Origin: Bacteroidota bacterium
Lineage (GTDB): Bacteria; Bacteroidota; Bacteroidia; Chitinophagales; Chitinophagaceae
Length of the DNA stretch: 64,000 nucleotides
Assembly (NCBI GenBank): GCA_016711825.1
Contig: JADJSG010000005.1
Location: 372,001 to 436,000, forward strand
Direction: 5' to 3'
The notes beneath the pieces were generated by a model. It did no database searches. It was not told where the DNA came from and worked only from the letters and a program-made list of their open reading frames with translations. The position numbers were made by a program, and so were the translations under genes. Shown here piece by piece: positions 37,308 through 46,944 of the stretch (position 1 is the first letter of the stretch; every line of letters begins with the position of its first letter).

Positions 37308-38222
37308 ATGAACGAAAATAAAGAACAACTCTTACAACGTATTGAAGAAAAATTTAAAGCCATTGACCAAAATCCGGATGTGCATCTTGAAGGACTTGTG
37401 TGGGCAAAACCTATGAATTACTGGGACTATATTTTACCTGATGCCCTATTAAGTTTACAAGTTCAACGCACCACATTACCCGATGAAATGGTGTTTATTA
37501 TGTATCATCAAATCAATGAACTATTGTTTAAAATGATACAATGGGAAATCGATCAGGTGAGTGTAGTGGAAAAGATTGAAGCTGACTTTTTTACAGAAAA
37601 ATTAAGACGTATCAGTCGGTATTTTGATATGCTTTCATCCTCCTTTGAAATCATGGGTGATGGTATGGAACTTGCCCAATACATGAAATTTAGAAACACC
37701 CTGACACCGGCAAGTGGTTTTCAAAGTGCCGCTTACCGACTGATTGAGTTTTCATCTACCGAATTAATCAATTTAATCGATTATCGTTTTAGGGCTTCCA
37801 TCGATAGAAATACGCCTTACACACATGCCTTTGAACATTTGTATTGGCAAGCCGCAGGTAAAGACCATGCGACAGGCAAAAAAAATACCATGCTGGTATT
37901 GTTTGAAGAAAAATACAAAGACATGTTTTTACGAAAAATGGAAGCCTACAATACAACGAACCTGTGGACTCGGTTTAAACAATTGCCCGATGAAGTAAAG
38001 CAAGATGCAGCGCTGATTAAGGCTATGCGTCATTATGATTATACGGTAAATGTAACCTGGGTAATGGCTCATTATACAGCTGCAGGTAAATACTTAGGCA
38101 ATGCAGAAGCTACAGGTGGCAGCGACTGGCGTAAATATATGCATCCACGTTACCAACGTCGAATTTTCTTTCCTGATTTATGGAGCGAAGAAGAATTGAA
38201 AAACTGGGGTACGGATGTTTAA
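37308..38222 (+). CDS. kynA: Tryptophan 2,3-dioxygenase
   Basis: 304 residues from ATG 37308; the frame opens earlier at a TTG inside kmo, but the ATG lies 11 bases after the kmo stop and is preferred. The TDO fold is shown by DEMVFIMYHQINELLFKM, MKFRNTLTPASGFQSAAYR and the C-terminal ATGGSDWRKYMHPRYQ. A heme enzyme that opens the indole ring of Trp to N-formylkynurenine. Formamidase and kynureninase are not nearby. Co-transcribed with kmo. Confidence 0.94.
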   Translation: MNENKEQLLQRIEEKFKAIDQNPDVHLEGLVWAKPMNYWDYILPDALLSLQVQRTTLPDEMVFIMYHQINELLFKMIQWEIDQVSVVEKIEADFFTEKLRRISRYFDMLSSSFEIMGDGMELAQYMKFRNTLTPASGFQSAAYRLIEFSSTELINLIDYRFRASIDRNTPYTHAFEHLYWQAAGKDHATGKKNTMLVLFEEKYKDMFLRKMEAYNTTNLWTRFKQLPDEVKQDAALIKAMRHYDYTVNVTWVMAHYTAAGKYLGNAEATGGSDWRKYMHPRYQRRIFFPDLWSEEELKNWGTDV

Positions 38223-38239
38223 TTTATCATCCGTTATCC

Positions 38240-38260
38240 ATTGATTCTTTTCTAATCAAT
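38240..38260 (+). terminator. Weak hairpin after kynA
   Basis: ATTGATT (38240-38246) pairs with AATCAAT (38254-38260) over a 7-nt loop, 18 bases after the kynA stop. No T-tract follows, so only a weak candidate. Confidence 0.25.
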
Positions 38261-38395
38261 AGATGTTGTATTGTTTATGTTTTGGGGTCAACCTATTATC
38301 GCAAATGTATTCGGTTAAATAGAAAATGTTTGTCCTGAACAAACCGTTTTATCATATATCGCAGGCTATTATAGAATCAAAAAAAATGGATAACG

Positions 38396-38403
38396 TATCT
38401 TTG
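38396..38403 (+). promoter_or_regulatory. -7 box (TATCTTTG) for rsgA
   Basis: A perfect TAnnTTTG match 17 nt before the TTG start of rsgA. Confidence 0.5.
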
Positions 38404-38420
38404 AAAAAAATTATCCTTTA

Positions 38421-39350
38421 TTGAAAGCAATTATATACAAATCTACAGGCAGTTGGTACCTATGCAAAGCCGCTGATGGCAAGTTTTGGAATGGACGCAT
38501 GAAAGGTAAATTTAAGATTGATAAAGAAATCACTTCTACCAATCCAATAGCTGTAGGTGATCATGTAACCATTGCTTTAGAAAACGATAGCGAAAATTCA
38601 GTGATGATTACTGCCATTGAAAAAAGAAAAAATTATTTGGTACGCACATCACCACATAATAAAAATCAAAAACATATTGTAGCTTCTAACCTCGACCAAA
38701 GCATACTGATAGCCACCATCAAAGACCCACGCACTTCTACAGGGTTTATCGATCGTTTTTTGGTGAGTTGTGAAGTATATCATCTCAAAGCGATTGTTGT
38801 ATTTAATAAGGCCGACATGATGGATGAAGAGGATATGAAATATTTTGCCTATTTAAAAAATATTTATACCCAAATAGGCTATGACATCTATTTGGTATCA
38901 GCTGAAAAAAATGAGGGAATAGACACTTTACAACATATCATGCATCATAAAGTGAGTTTGCTCACAGGGCATAGTGGTGTAGGCAAATCGACCCTTATCA
39001 ATAGTATTTTGCCTGAACAATCGCTGTATACCCAGGAAGTGTCTGACTGGAGTGGCAAAGGAATGCATACTACTACCTTTGCACAAATGTATGACCTCCC
39101 TGATGGTGGTCAAATCATTGATACACCGGGTATAAGAGAATTGGGTATTGTGAATGTAAGTCGTGCAGAACTCAGTGGGTATTTTCCTGAAATCAAAAAA
39201 GAACTGGTAAAATGTAAGTACAATAATTGTAGCCATTTCAATGAACCTGGCTGTGCTGTAAAAGAGGCAGTTGCGCAAGGCATCATATCGGAAGAACGTT
39301 ATGTGAATTATGCAAAAATTTATGAAACCATTGAAGAAAAATGGAAATAA
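38421..39350 (+). CDS. rsgA: Ribosome small-subunit biogenesis GTPase
   Basis: 309 residues. An N-terminal OB domain, a circularly permuted GTPase with motif order G4 (VVFNKADMMD), G5, G1 (LLTGHSGVGKSTLIN), G3 (IIDTPGIRELG), and a C-terminal zinc site CKYNNCSHFNEPGCAV. Members assist late 30S maturation. The start is a TTG at 38421; the next Met is well inside the OB domain, so the TTG is preferred, supported by the -7 box 17 nt upstream. Confidence 0.95.
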   Translation: MKAIIYKSTGSWYLCKAADGKFWNGRMKGKFKIDKEITSTNPIAVGDHVTIALENDSENSVMITAIEKRKNYLVRTSPHNKNQKHIVASNLDQSILIATIKDPRTSTGFIDRFLVSCEVYHLKAIVVFNKADMMDEEDMKYFAYLKNIYTQIGYDIYLVSAEKNEGIDTLQHIMHHKVSLLTGHSGVGKSTLINSILPEQSLYTQEVSDWSGKGMHTTTFAQMYDLPDGGQIIDTPGIRELGIVNVSRAELSGYFPEIKKELVKCKYNNCSHFNEPGCAVKEAVAQGIISEERYVNYAKIYETIEEKWK

Positions 39351-39514
39351 AATGTCCATCTTAGCATTGTGAATGTTCATTCCAGTGAAAAACAAATTGA
39401 TGTTCAATCTTTTTTATAAAATCAGATAGGGACAGGAAGTGAAAAATACCCTTTAAATGGTATCTTAATTATTCTTAATACATATAATTTTACCTTCTTA
39501 AAACACCTTGTATT

Positions 39515-42007
39515 ATGAAGTATTTTTATCTTTTATGTCTTCTATTTTCTATGAAGGCTTTTGCACAACCCTGTAATCCATTGTCAAACGCCATTAAAAC
39601 AGTGTCTGGCACTTATGGCGCATCGAATAAGGAATATACAACAAGTTGCAGTATTTGCGACGGTTGGAATTCAGGCAACTATTCAGGTTGGATAGCTTAT
39701 GACATGCAAACCCCTGTTGATATCAACAGTATATTCATCATCAGAAGTATGGTACCTGGTGGTGGTATGACCCAATATATTGATACCAGCAGTGATGGTG
39801 TTACATGGGTAACTGCTTTAAATGTGTCAGGCAGTTTTGTGAACCAGGGTCATCAGTATATCGCCCTTCCTTCTCCATGGAATAATGTACGTTATATACG
39901 ATTGCGCGGAACAGGTGGTGTATCATGGATGTCTATCCTCGAATTTATGGTCAATCCCGATCTCATTAATTCTGAAGTACAGGGTATGCACCCCGTACTC
40001 ATGAACGAACAAGCTCAATTAATAACCGGAAATAATTTTACCTTTCCAATGACCATTTATGCAAGTAAAGCATCTACATATCAGTGGAAACTCAATGGAG
40101 CCAATATACCAGGTGCCACCAATCAATCACTTGAAATTACCCAAAATGGAAGTTATAGTGTGTTGGTTACCTATACAGGCTCGCCTTGCAATGCTACCCT
40201 AACCTCACCTGCGCAAAACATTACAGGTCCACGTTTATGGCTCAAAGCTGATGAAGGTGCATATACTAATAATGGCATTAACCTGGCAACCGATGGACAA
40301 ACCATTCAACAATGGAACGACCGAAGTGGCAATAATTTCCATGCAACACAAGCAGATGCTAGCAAACGCCCAACATGGCAATTAAACGCTTTCAATGGCA
40401 AACCCGCCTTATGGTTTGATGGGGTTAATGGCAATTATTGGCTCGAAAATACCGTCAATACCCCCGTAGCCACAGCAGGTGCAGCACGTACATACTTTGT
40501 GGTGGCAAAAGCTGCATGCAATGCAACAGGGTATCAGGGAGGTCATTTATTTACCAACAGACGAACTCCAAATGCCAGCACCCTTGAGTTTGTCAATAAT
40601 CCCGGAAATGGTATTTTTCATGGTGGTAATCTGTGTTGTAATCATCCTCAAGTTACCAGTGTATCTTTTGAAGAAGGCCAATATCAACCATTTATTGGCA
40701 CCTGGCGCACAGGAGGTACCAATACCAATCTTGACTTTTGGATGAATGGTACTGCAGCTGTTACTGCCAATGCCAACTTCGAATTAGACAATGGAGCCGT
40801 TGGATATTGTGTGGGCGACCGTAGAGATGCTTTCCAATTTGTAGACCCAACAGGTGGCTATGATTGGCAAGGACATATAGCTGAAATCATTGTGTATGAT
40901 CGTGCATTAAGTGACGAAGAGCGCTTAGCCACCGAAAATTACCTCGCATTGAAATACCAACAACCCACAGCACCTTCACAGTTTACCTCATTGCCATCTG
41001 CAACCGTTTATAATACTGCAGACATCAGCGATGCTGTATGGCAACACACTTTCAATACTGCGAATAACAACGAAATGATCGCCTCTATTAAAAGCAATTG
41101 CGCCGATTTAGGCATTCGTACTGATACCGTGTATGTAGAACCTTCAGCCGTGACAGTGGGTGCCAATAGTTATATGAGACGTCATTATGTAATCAAAACC
41201 AGTCTTGCCCCTGTGGGTAGCAAGCGAGTACGTCTGTATTATACAGATGCCGATTATGCAGACCTTCAAACTGTACAACCTTGGCTTACTTCACATAGTG
41301 AACTTAACGTTATAAAATACAATGGACCCAATGAAGATGGTATATTGAATGATATGGGTGGCGTACTCACTTTGATTCCTTCAGCTGCAATAACTACGGG
41401 GACCGCATTTGGACAACGTTTTCTTGAATTTGATGTTACAGGATTTAGCGAGTTTTGGATTTCAAGCAGTAACAATGCTCCCCTGCCAGTAGTATTGACA
41501 AATTTCGAAGCCAATAAATGCAATACCAGCCATGCATGTATTGCATGGCAAACTAGCCATGAATCACAAATGAGTCATTATGAATTACAGCAATCAATGG
41601 ATGGTATTCATTTTAATACGGTGTATCAAGCAAGCGCTAAAAACAGTGCAGTGAATCAATATACGTTCGAACATCGAAACCAATCAGGTAAAGTATATTA
41701 TAGACTCCAGATGATTGATGAGAACAATCAATTCAGTTATAGCAACACAAAAGCACTTGATTTTGACAGCAAAGCATCTATCCAAATCAACCCAAATCCA
41801 GCAAACAATCAACTTACGGTATCAGGTATTGAAGGTGAATATCGCATTGAATTGATTAATATGCAAGGACAGGTATTACAAACGATTTCAAGCATAGGCA
41901 ACAAGGATATCCAAATCAAAACCAGCGATTTACCTATTGGTATTTATTACCTTAAATTTTATTCATCCCAATCCATACAAAGCCTAAAAGTTTTGATTCA
42001 ACATTAA
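39515..42007 (+). CDS. Large T9SS type A cargo with discoidin-like and LamG-like domains
   Basis: 830 residues. A signal peptide (ending MKAFAQP) is followed by an F5/8C (discoidin)-like region (about 20-145, e.g. PWNNVRYIRLRGTGGVSWM), an Ig-like stretch, and a concanavalin/LamG-like domain (about 235-480; PRLWLKADEGAYTNNG, WNDRSGNNFHATQA, AEIIVYDRALSDEERLATEN). A further C-terminal sandwich precedes the type A sorting domain starting IQINPNPANNQL. Probably an adhesin or carbohydrate-binding surface protein; no catalytic motif is seen. A strong terminator follows. Confidence 0.88.
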   Translation: MKYFYLLCLLFSMKAFAQPCNPLSNAIKTVSGTYGASNKEYTTSCSICDGWNSGNYSGWIAYDMQTPVDINSIFIIRSMVPGGGMTQYIDTSSDGVTWVTALNVSGSFVNQGHQYIALPSPWNNVRYIRLRGTGGVSWMSILEFMVNPDLINSEVQGMHPVLMNEQAQLITGNNFTFPMTIYASKASTYQWKLNGANIPGATNQSLEITQNGSYSVLVTYTGSPCNATLTSPAQNITGPRLWLKADEGAYTNNGINLATDGQTIQQWNDRSGNNFHATQADASKRPTWQLNAFNGKPALWFDGVNGNYWLENTVNTPVATAGAARTYFVVAKAACNATGYQGGHLFTNRRTPNASTLEFVNNPGNGIFHGGNLCCNHPQVTSVSFEEGQYQPFIGTWRTGGTNTNLDFWMNGTAAVTANANFELDNGAVGYCVGDRRDAFQFVDPTGGYDWQGHIAEIIVYDRALSDEERLATENYLALKYQQPTAPSQFTSLPSATVYNTADISDAVWQHTFNTANNNEMIASIKSNCADLGIRTDTVYVEPSAVTVGANSYMRRHYVIKTSLAPVGSKRVRLYYTDADYADLQTVQPWLTSHSELNVIKYNGPNEDGILNDMGGVLTLIPSAAITTGTAFGQRFLEFDVTGFSEFWISSSNNAPLPVVLTNFEANKCNTSHACIAWQTSHESQMSHYELQQSMDGIHFNTVYQASAKNSAVNQYTFEHRNQSGKVYYRLQMIDENNQFSYSNTKALDFDSKASIQINPNPANNQLTVSGIEGEYRIELINMQGQVLQTISSIGNKDIQIKTSDLPIGIYYLKFYSSQSIQSLKVLIQH

Positions 42008-42025
42008 TGCTACATGACAAATTAT

Positions 42026-42060
42026 AAAAAACCGCTTCTATGATGAAGCGGTTTTTATTT
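42026..42060 (+). terminator. Strong intrinsic terminator
   Basis: AAAAACCGCTTC pairs with GAAGCGGTTTTT over the 6-nt loop TATGAT, giving about 12 bp of stem ending in a T-run. It lies 18 bases after the stop of the 830-aa cargo gene. Confidence 0.9.
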
Positions 42061-42216
42061 GATATAAATCGATGAGTTCAAAACAATACCAATTCATTTG
42101 CCACTACTCATTATATAACGTTCAATTACCTTAAGATGAAATATAATGAGTGTTTGATTTTTAAAGATATTTACATGACTTCTAATAAATGTATTTGGTA
42201 TAACAAGCCAACACCT

Positions 42217-42224
42217 TAAATTTA
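42217..42224 (+). promoter_or_regulatory. -7-like box (TAAATTTA) placed 4 nt before crcB
   Basis: A one-base variant of TAnnTTTG; it ends 4 nt before the ATG at 42229 (CACT between), the same spacing as at lysA, ispG and the DUF2480 gene. No fluoride-riboswitch fold was recognised upstream. Confidence 0.35.
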
Positions 42225-42228
42225 CACT

Positions 42229-42594
42229 ATGAAAAATATGCTATTCGTATTTTTAGGGGGCGGGGTAGGAAGTGTGATTCGGTATATCGTCAGTACATTT
42301 TTTGTAGTTAGCTCCAATGCCTTTCCTTTCGCCACTTTTATCGTGAATATTATGGGAAGCTTTATCATCGGATTATTGATGGGTTATTTCATACAGGATA
42401 CAGCAGAACAGCAAACCTGGAAATTGCTTTTAATGACAGGCTTTTGTGGAGGATTTACCACCTTTTCAGCGTTTAGTAAAGAAAGTGTATTGATGATCAT
42501 GCAACAACAGTGGGGCATGGTAAGTCTTTACATCGTACTGAGTATCATTGTATGCCTTAGCGCCACCGCTTTAGGATATCTATTGTCTCATTAA
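42229..42594 (+). CDS. crcB: Fluoride channel CrcB/Fluc
   Basis: 121 residues with four transmembrane helices. Family motifs are visible: GGGVGSVIRYIVS near the N-terminus, FIVNIMGSFIIGLLMG with the conserved Asn, and GFCGGFTTFSAFSKE with the Phe/Thr pore residues. Dual-topology dimers export F-. It is monocistronic. Confidence 0.94.
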   Translation: MKNMLFVFLGGGVGSVIRYIVSTFFVVSSNAFPFATFIVNIMGSFIIGLLMGYFIQDTAEQQTWKLLLMTGFCGGFTTFSAFSKESVLMIMQQQWGMVSLYIVLSIIVCLSATALGYLLSH

Positions 42595-42842
42595 ATCATT
42601 TGGCGTTGAATATGAATCGTTTGATTCGTATAGTTGGTTTGGGTAATGCATACAAACAGTTCGATTAAATGCCATTACATTTAATTTTAGTCTAAAAAAT
42701 ATAAATACATTAGATACATACATTGAATAAAATCAGAAAATATTAGCCCTATTTAAAATATTTCGTAGATGTATTACTTTAATTTATTGCTGTATCGTGG
42801 GTATTATTTTTTTATATTTACATGCGATTAATAAACATCATC

Positions 42843-43733
42843 ATGAATTGGCATCAAAGTCCGGTAGTAGACCAGGTAGGTATTGAAGAACGTGTAGCAA
42901 GATTCAACACCCGTAGCATCAAAAAAGAAAGTAAAATGCAGGGGCTTCATTTGGCATTGAATATGATTGACCTTACTACATTAGAAGGCAAAGATACGGT
43001 GGGCAAAGTAACCCAAATGTGTTACAAAGCGCAGCATGTCGCCGACCATTTAATGGATGTACCTACCGTTGCCGCCGTTTGTGTATACCCTAATCATGTA
43101 AAAACAGCCAAGAAATGTTTATTGAATTCAAGCATTAAAATAGCCTCTGTAGCTACAGCCTTTCCAAGTGGCAATAGTTCATTAAAAATAAAATTAGCAG
43201 ATACCAAAATGGCTGTTGACCATGGTGCTGATGAAGTAGATATGGTAATTAGCCGTGGTGAATTTTTGCAAGGCAATTACTCATTTGTGTTTGACGAAAT
43301 TGCTACGATTAAAGAAGCTTGTAAACATGCCCGTCTAAAAGTAATTTTAGAAACAGGGGAACTCAGCACCCTCGATAATGTACGCAAAGCGAGTGATATC
43401 GCCATATTGGCCGGGGCTGATTTTATTAAAACATCGACCGGCAAAATACAACCTGCTGCTACCATGCCTGTAACTTTGGTGATGCTACAAGCCATCAAGG
43501 ATTATCATGATGCCACAGGAAAAATGATTGGTATGAAACCCGCTGGTGGCATTTCAACATCAAAAATGGCCTTGCAATATTTAGTGATGCTATACGAAAC
43601 ATTGGGTGATGCATGGATGAGTAATGAATGGTTTAGGTTTGGTGCCAGCAGTCTTGCCAATGATATTGTGTTGCAAATAGGGAAGGAACAAAAAGGTGTT
43701 TACTATAGCAAAGATTATATTTCTATTGATTAG
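42843..43733 (+). CDS. deoC: Deoxyribose-phosphate aldolase
   Basis: 296 residues from ATG 42843. An in-frame ATG at 42822 sits 1 nt after a TATATTTA box and would lie at or upstream of the transcript start, so 42843 is preferred. TIM-barrel aldolase with the Schiff-base Lys in FIKTSTGKIQPAAT, the helper Lys in GMKPAGGIST and GADEVDMVISRG. It cleaves 2-deoxyribose-5-phosphate to acetaldehyde and glyceraldehyde-3-phosphate. It has a longer N-terminus than the E. coli enzyme, as in the DeoC class that includes eukaryotic forms. Confidence 0.92.
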   Translation: MNWHQSPVVDQVGIEERVARFNTRSIKKESKMQGLHLALNMIDLTTLEGKDTVGKVTQMCYKAQHVADHLMDVPTVAAVCVYPNHVKTAKKCLLNSSIKIASVATAFPSGNSSLKIKLADTKMAVDHGADEVDMVISRGEFLQGNYSFVFDEIATIKEACKHARLKVILETGELSTLDNVRKASDIAILAGADFIKTSTGKIQPAATMPVTLVMLQAIKDYHDATGKMIGMKPAGGISTSKMALQYLVMLYETLGDAWMSNEWFRFGASSLANDIVLQIGKEQKGVYYSKDYISID

Positions 43734-43742
43734 ATATACCGC

Positions 43743-45203
43743 ATGAAAGCACGATTTTTGTCAACCTATTTAAATGTACTTATAATTTTTTTGGTTGCCT
43801 TAGTCACTGCCATCGTTTTTTCGCATACCGCATTACTGAGTGGTAATATGGAAGCCATGCATATGGATGCGCAAGTTTATATTCATACTGCTCATCAACT
43901 TTTACAAGGAAAAATACTTTATCGTGATGTGTTTGACCACAAAGGACCATTCATGTATATCATTGAATGTATCGGTGTGTTTTTTAGTGGCAAGCAGTAT
44001 GTTGGATTATGGTTTACACAATGGATATGGCTTGTATTAGGCTTGAGTCCATTATTTATTTTTTGGGCCAGAAAGCATTCCCTTTTATTATCGATGACCG
44101 CTTTGTTTTTTTTGGGTGCATGGATATACAGTTTCAAAACCATTGGTGATAACCTCCCTGAAATATATGCCATCAGCTTCATTGCCTGGATTTATTATTT
44201 ATGTTTACGAATGGTTGAAAACAGCCTTTTACATCGTTGGTATGCAGCCTTATTAGGGATGAGTGCCATGGGACTTTTTTTAACCAAACCCAATTTGATA
44301 GTATTGGTCATACCTTGTTGTGTATGGTTTTTATGGACACATTTTCAAACCAATTCAAGTATTGAAAAACGCAATCATTTGCTATTCATATTAGGGTATA
44401 TATTGCTTGGCGTTGTTGTGGTGCTTTTACCTATCCTTGGCTATTTTGCTTATCATCAAGCCTTATCAGATGCTTTTTTCGCATATTGGACATTTAATTT
44501 TTCCTATATATCTGCTCAGTCACTTTCAATGTATGAAAGCTTTTCGCAAGTTTTTTTGCAAGCTCCTCTGTTTATGTTGATATTTGTGGTAGTCGCCTTA
44601 TTGATCAAAGGGATACTTGATAAAGGTCAACGACCTTTTTTTGCAATGATTGTAGCTACGCTAATCATTTCAATGTTCATATTAATTGCATTGCCTGGCA
44701 GAGGTAAAGATTCGTTGCATTATGCCATTCCTATGGCCCCAATTATTGGCTGGACCATCATGTATATCGGACAGGAATTTCAATCCTTTCAACGGGTATT
44801 TCTTCTTTTAATGGGACTTTATTTTTTCAAACCACCTTTAATACATAGTATAACTGCTACACCTCATCAAGTAGATAGGAAAGAAGATATTGAATGGTTA
44901 GCTACACACAAAAGAGCAGGAGAAACATTATGCATTTTCGGCAATCGCTCGGCGGTTTATGAACAAACCCAATTGACATGCAATACCCGTTTCTTTTATA
45001 CCTACCCCTTGATGCAAGATTGCAACAGTAGCATCAGTCAACAATTTATAACACAGTTTGTTTCAAACAAAGCCACCTGGGTTTGGGTTGAAACAAAGTA
45101 TGTATTTGACACTTGTATCACCCAACTGTTACAAAATTATGAAAGGGTCTATGCAAACCCAGAAACACAAATCTATCATTTGAAAACTGTTACGGCCAAT
45201 TAA
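43743..45203 (+). CDS. Polytopic membrane glycosyltransferase-like protein (GT39/GT-C type)
   Basis: 486 residues, about eleven hydrophobic segments. The first long loop has MDAQVYIHTAHQLLQGKILY then DVFDHKGPFMY, the acidic/His-rich loop layout seen in GT-C family proteins of Bacteroidota. It starts 9 bases after deoC and may be co-transcribed. Its 3' end overlaps the convergent OsmC gene by 14 bases. Sugar donor and acceptor unknown. Confidence 0.72.
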   Translation: MKARFLSTYLNVLIIFLVALVTAIVFSHTALLSGNMEAMHMDAQVYIHTAHQLLQGKILYRDVFDHKGPFMYIIECIGVFFSGKQYVGLWFTQWIWLVLGLSPLFIFWARKHSLLLSMTALFFLGAWIYSFKTIGDNLPEIYAISFIAWIYYLCLRMVENSLLHRWYAALLGMSAMGLFLTKPNLIVLVIPCCVWFLWTHFQTNSSIEKRNHLLFILGYILLGVVVVLLPILGYFAYHQALSDAFFAYWTFNFSYISAQSLSMYESFSQVFLQAPLFMLIFVVVALLIKGILDKGQRPFFAMIVATLIISMFILIALPGRGKDSLHYAIPMAPIIGWTIMYIGQEFQSFQRVFLLLMGLYFFKPPLIHSITATPHQVDRKEDIEWLATHKRAGETLCIFGNRSAVYEQTQLTCNTRFFYTYPLMQDCNSSISQQFITQFVSNKATWVWVETKYVFDTCITQLLQNYERVYANPETQIYHLKTVTAN

Positions 45204-45600
45204 AGGTCACTGTTTTTTGTACGTTTTCGTTTAAACTCAAATAAACAGGACAAGTCAAAGCGGCTCGTTCTAATATCTTTTTTTCTTTATCGGTGTATGT
45301 CTTTGTGGAAGGGAAATGAATATCCACTTTTATTTCACCAATACGTCTTAATGGGTCGGCCACCATTATTTTTTCGATATCTATGCTTGTTTCTACAATA
45401 TCCATCGAATGTGTATTGGCCGCAATGCCCATAATACTAAGCATACATGAACCTAATGCGGTGGCTACCAAATCTGTTGGGCTAAAACGCTCCCCTTTCC
45501 CCTGATTGTCTTTAGGGGCATCTGTATCAATAATAGTTTGACTTTGAAGATGGGTAGCCTGGGTGCGTAAATCGCCGAGATATATAATTTGTGCGGTCAT
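45190..45600 (-). CDS. OsmC-family protein
   Basis: 136 residues, an OsmC/Ohr fold. The two reactive cysteines are in TALGSCMLSIMGI and AALTCPVYLSL, and the conserved Glu is in GKGERFSPTDLVA. OsmC-like proteins reduce organic peroxides by thiol chemistry. The YhfA-like shape with Asp/Asn-rich N-terminus is compatible with general OsmC. It is divergent from the gene at 45643, and the two share a symmetric promoter-like palindrome. Confidence 0.9.
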   Translation of the reverse strand: MTAQIIYLGDLRTQATHLQSQTIIDTDAPKDNQGKGERFSPTDLVATALGSCMLSIMGIAANTHSMDIVETSIDIEKIMVADPLRRIGEIKVDIHFPSTKTYTDKEKKILERAALTCPVYLSLNENVQKTVTFNWP

Positions 45601-45615
45601 TATCAGGAGTTTTTC

Positions 45616-45625
45616 GTAAATTTAC
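45616..45625. promoter_or_regulatory. Palindromic shared promoter box GTAAATTTAC
   Basis: A perfect 10-bp palindrome centred in the 42-bp space between two divergent genes. It reads TAAATTTA on both strands, one base from TAnnTTTG, and lies 15 nt from the OsmC ATG and 17 nt from the GTG of the 366-aa gene. Only one polymerase could use it at a time. Confidence 0.4.
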
Positions 45626-45642
45626 ATTAGTTTTGGTATCTA

Positions 45643-46743
45643 GTGAAAAAGTTTATTAGCATATTATTCATTGGTTTGTTTTTTATGACAAACAGTTTTG
45701 CTCAAACGAATAAAGCAAAGGTAGACTCATTGCGTGCGGTGAATCAGGCACGTACCGACTCTGTAAAAGCAGTTAATCAATTAAAAAAAGACTCTATAGC
45801 AGCACTCCGTTTACAAAGAGAACAAGCAAGAAAAGAGGCTACAAAAAAGAAAAAAAACCAATCGAAAGATAAAGAAATTGAAATATTCTATCCTGAAGAT
45901 CCTAAGGATTCACTAACCCTATTGCGAGAAGAAAAAAGAGATTCATTGAAAGCCGTTCGAGAAATTGAACTGGAAAAAAGGAAACGTGAATTGGCTGAGC
46001 AAAAAGCTACTATCATTGCCACCCGAAAAAAAATCATACCTCCTATTACACAAGAATTAGGTGTTGGGTTTAGGTTATGCAGCGATGGATGGTCATTGTT
46101 TGCCCAACGTGGATTTATTAATACGGATGCTGAAAAAGTACATACTTCATTTATTTGGATTGACCTATCAGAAAAAAGAAATCCAAAGGAAAGTAGAACC
46201 TTAAATGAAAATTTCAGTATTGTAAATCCAGACGAGTTAAAACCAGTTTCATACAAATACGGAAAGATTAATAATTTTTATCAGTTTAAATTTGGCTATG
46301 GCAATTCGAAACCAATAACGGGTCGTCTTGACAAGAAAAGTGTAGTGATTAATTGGATATATGGCATTGGGTTGTCGATGGGAATTTTAAAACCTTATTA
46401 CCTTGATTTACTGGTGCCTGAAGGCAATGTGTATGTTCGTAAATTTGATAAATACACAGAGGAAAATAAAATCTACTTTCTTGATTTAAACAATCAGGGT
46501 ACCATCGTTGGTGGTAGTAATTTTACAAAAGGAATTGGTGAAATAAAAATCAAACCAGGATTGGCATTCCGTTCCGGTTTTTACTTCGATTATTCTGCTT
46601 CGCGCAAATCGTTTTTAGGGGTTGAAATTGGTGCAAGTGCAGAGTTTTATACCAAGCAAATTCCCATCATGATCAACACTAAAAATACTGCTTACTTCTT
46701 TAATATTTATGCTGATTTCCGTTTCGGAAAACGTTGGGAATAA
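45643..46743 (+). CDS. Outer-membrane protein with an N-terminal coiled coil
   Basis: 366 residues, GTG start at 45643. A signal peptide ends NSFAQ; a charged, repetitive coiled-coil segment follows (about 22-135) with recurring D-S-[LVI]-[KR]-A-V units; the C-terminal ~230 residues look like an outer-membrane beta-barrel with GVGFRLCSDGWSLFAQRGF and FYFDYSASRKSFLGVEIGA. The coiled coil might reach into the periplasm. No known function. It is divergent from an OsmC gene. Confidence 0.7.
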   Translation: MKKFISILFIGLFFMTNSFAQTNKAKVDSLRAVNQARTDSVKAVNQLKKDSIAALRLQREQARKEATKKKKNQSKDKEIEIFYPEDPKDSLTLLREEKRDSLKAVREIELEKRKRELAEQKATIIATRKKIIPPITQELGVGFRLCSDGWSLFAQRGFINTDAEKVHTSFIWIDLSEKRNPKESRTLNENFSIVNPDELKPVSYKYGKINNFYQFKFGYGNSKPITGRLDKKSVVINWIYGIGLSMGILKPYYLDLLVPEGNVYVRKFDKYTEENKIYFLDLNNQGTIVGGSNFTKGIGEIKIKPGLAFRSGFYFDYSASRKSFLGVEIGASAEFYTKQIPIMINTKNTAYFFNIYADFRFGKRWE

Positions 46744-46944
46744 TTCAACCCATGATAGTTTTTGCATTTCATTGATGGCATGAAAAATTTGATTTCAAGG
46801 CTTATCGTTTTGAGGACAGAATCAGTGCCCAAAAAAAAGTACAGCAAAACACATATACATATTCAAAAAAAATCTTAACTGTTGAGCATTTAATACCAAC
46901 GATGTATTAAAACCAGATTTTGTATTGTGTTGGGTTCTTTAATT

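Noticed and set aside
38928..39407. 159-residue minus-strand open frame opposite rsgA
   Set aside because: rsgA is intact with all GTPase motifs; the antisense frame shows no domain and no start signal.
42120..42228. Possible fluoride riboswitch before crcB
   Set aside because: I could not find the conserved pseudoknot sequence of the crcB motif, and the promoter box lies 4 nt before the ATG, leaving no room for a leader.
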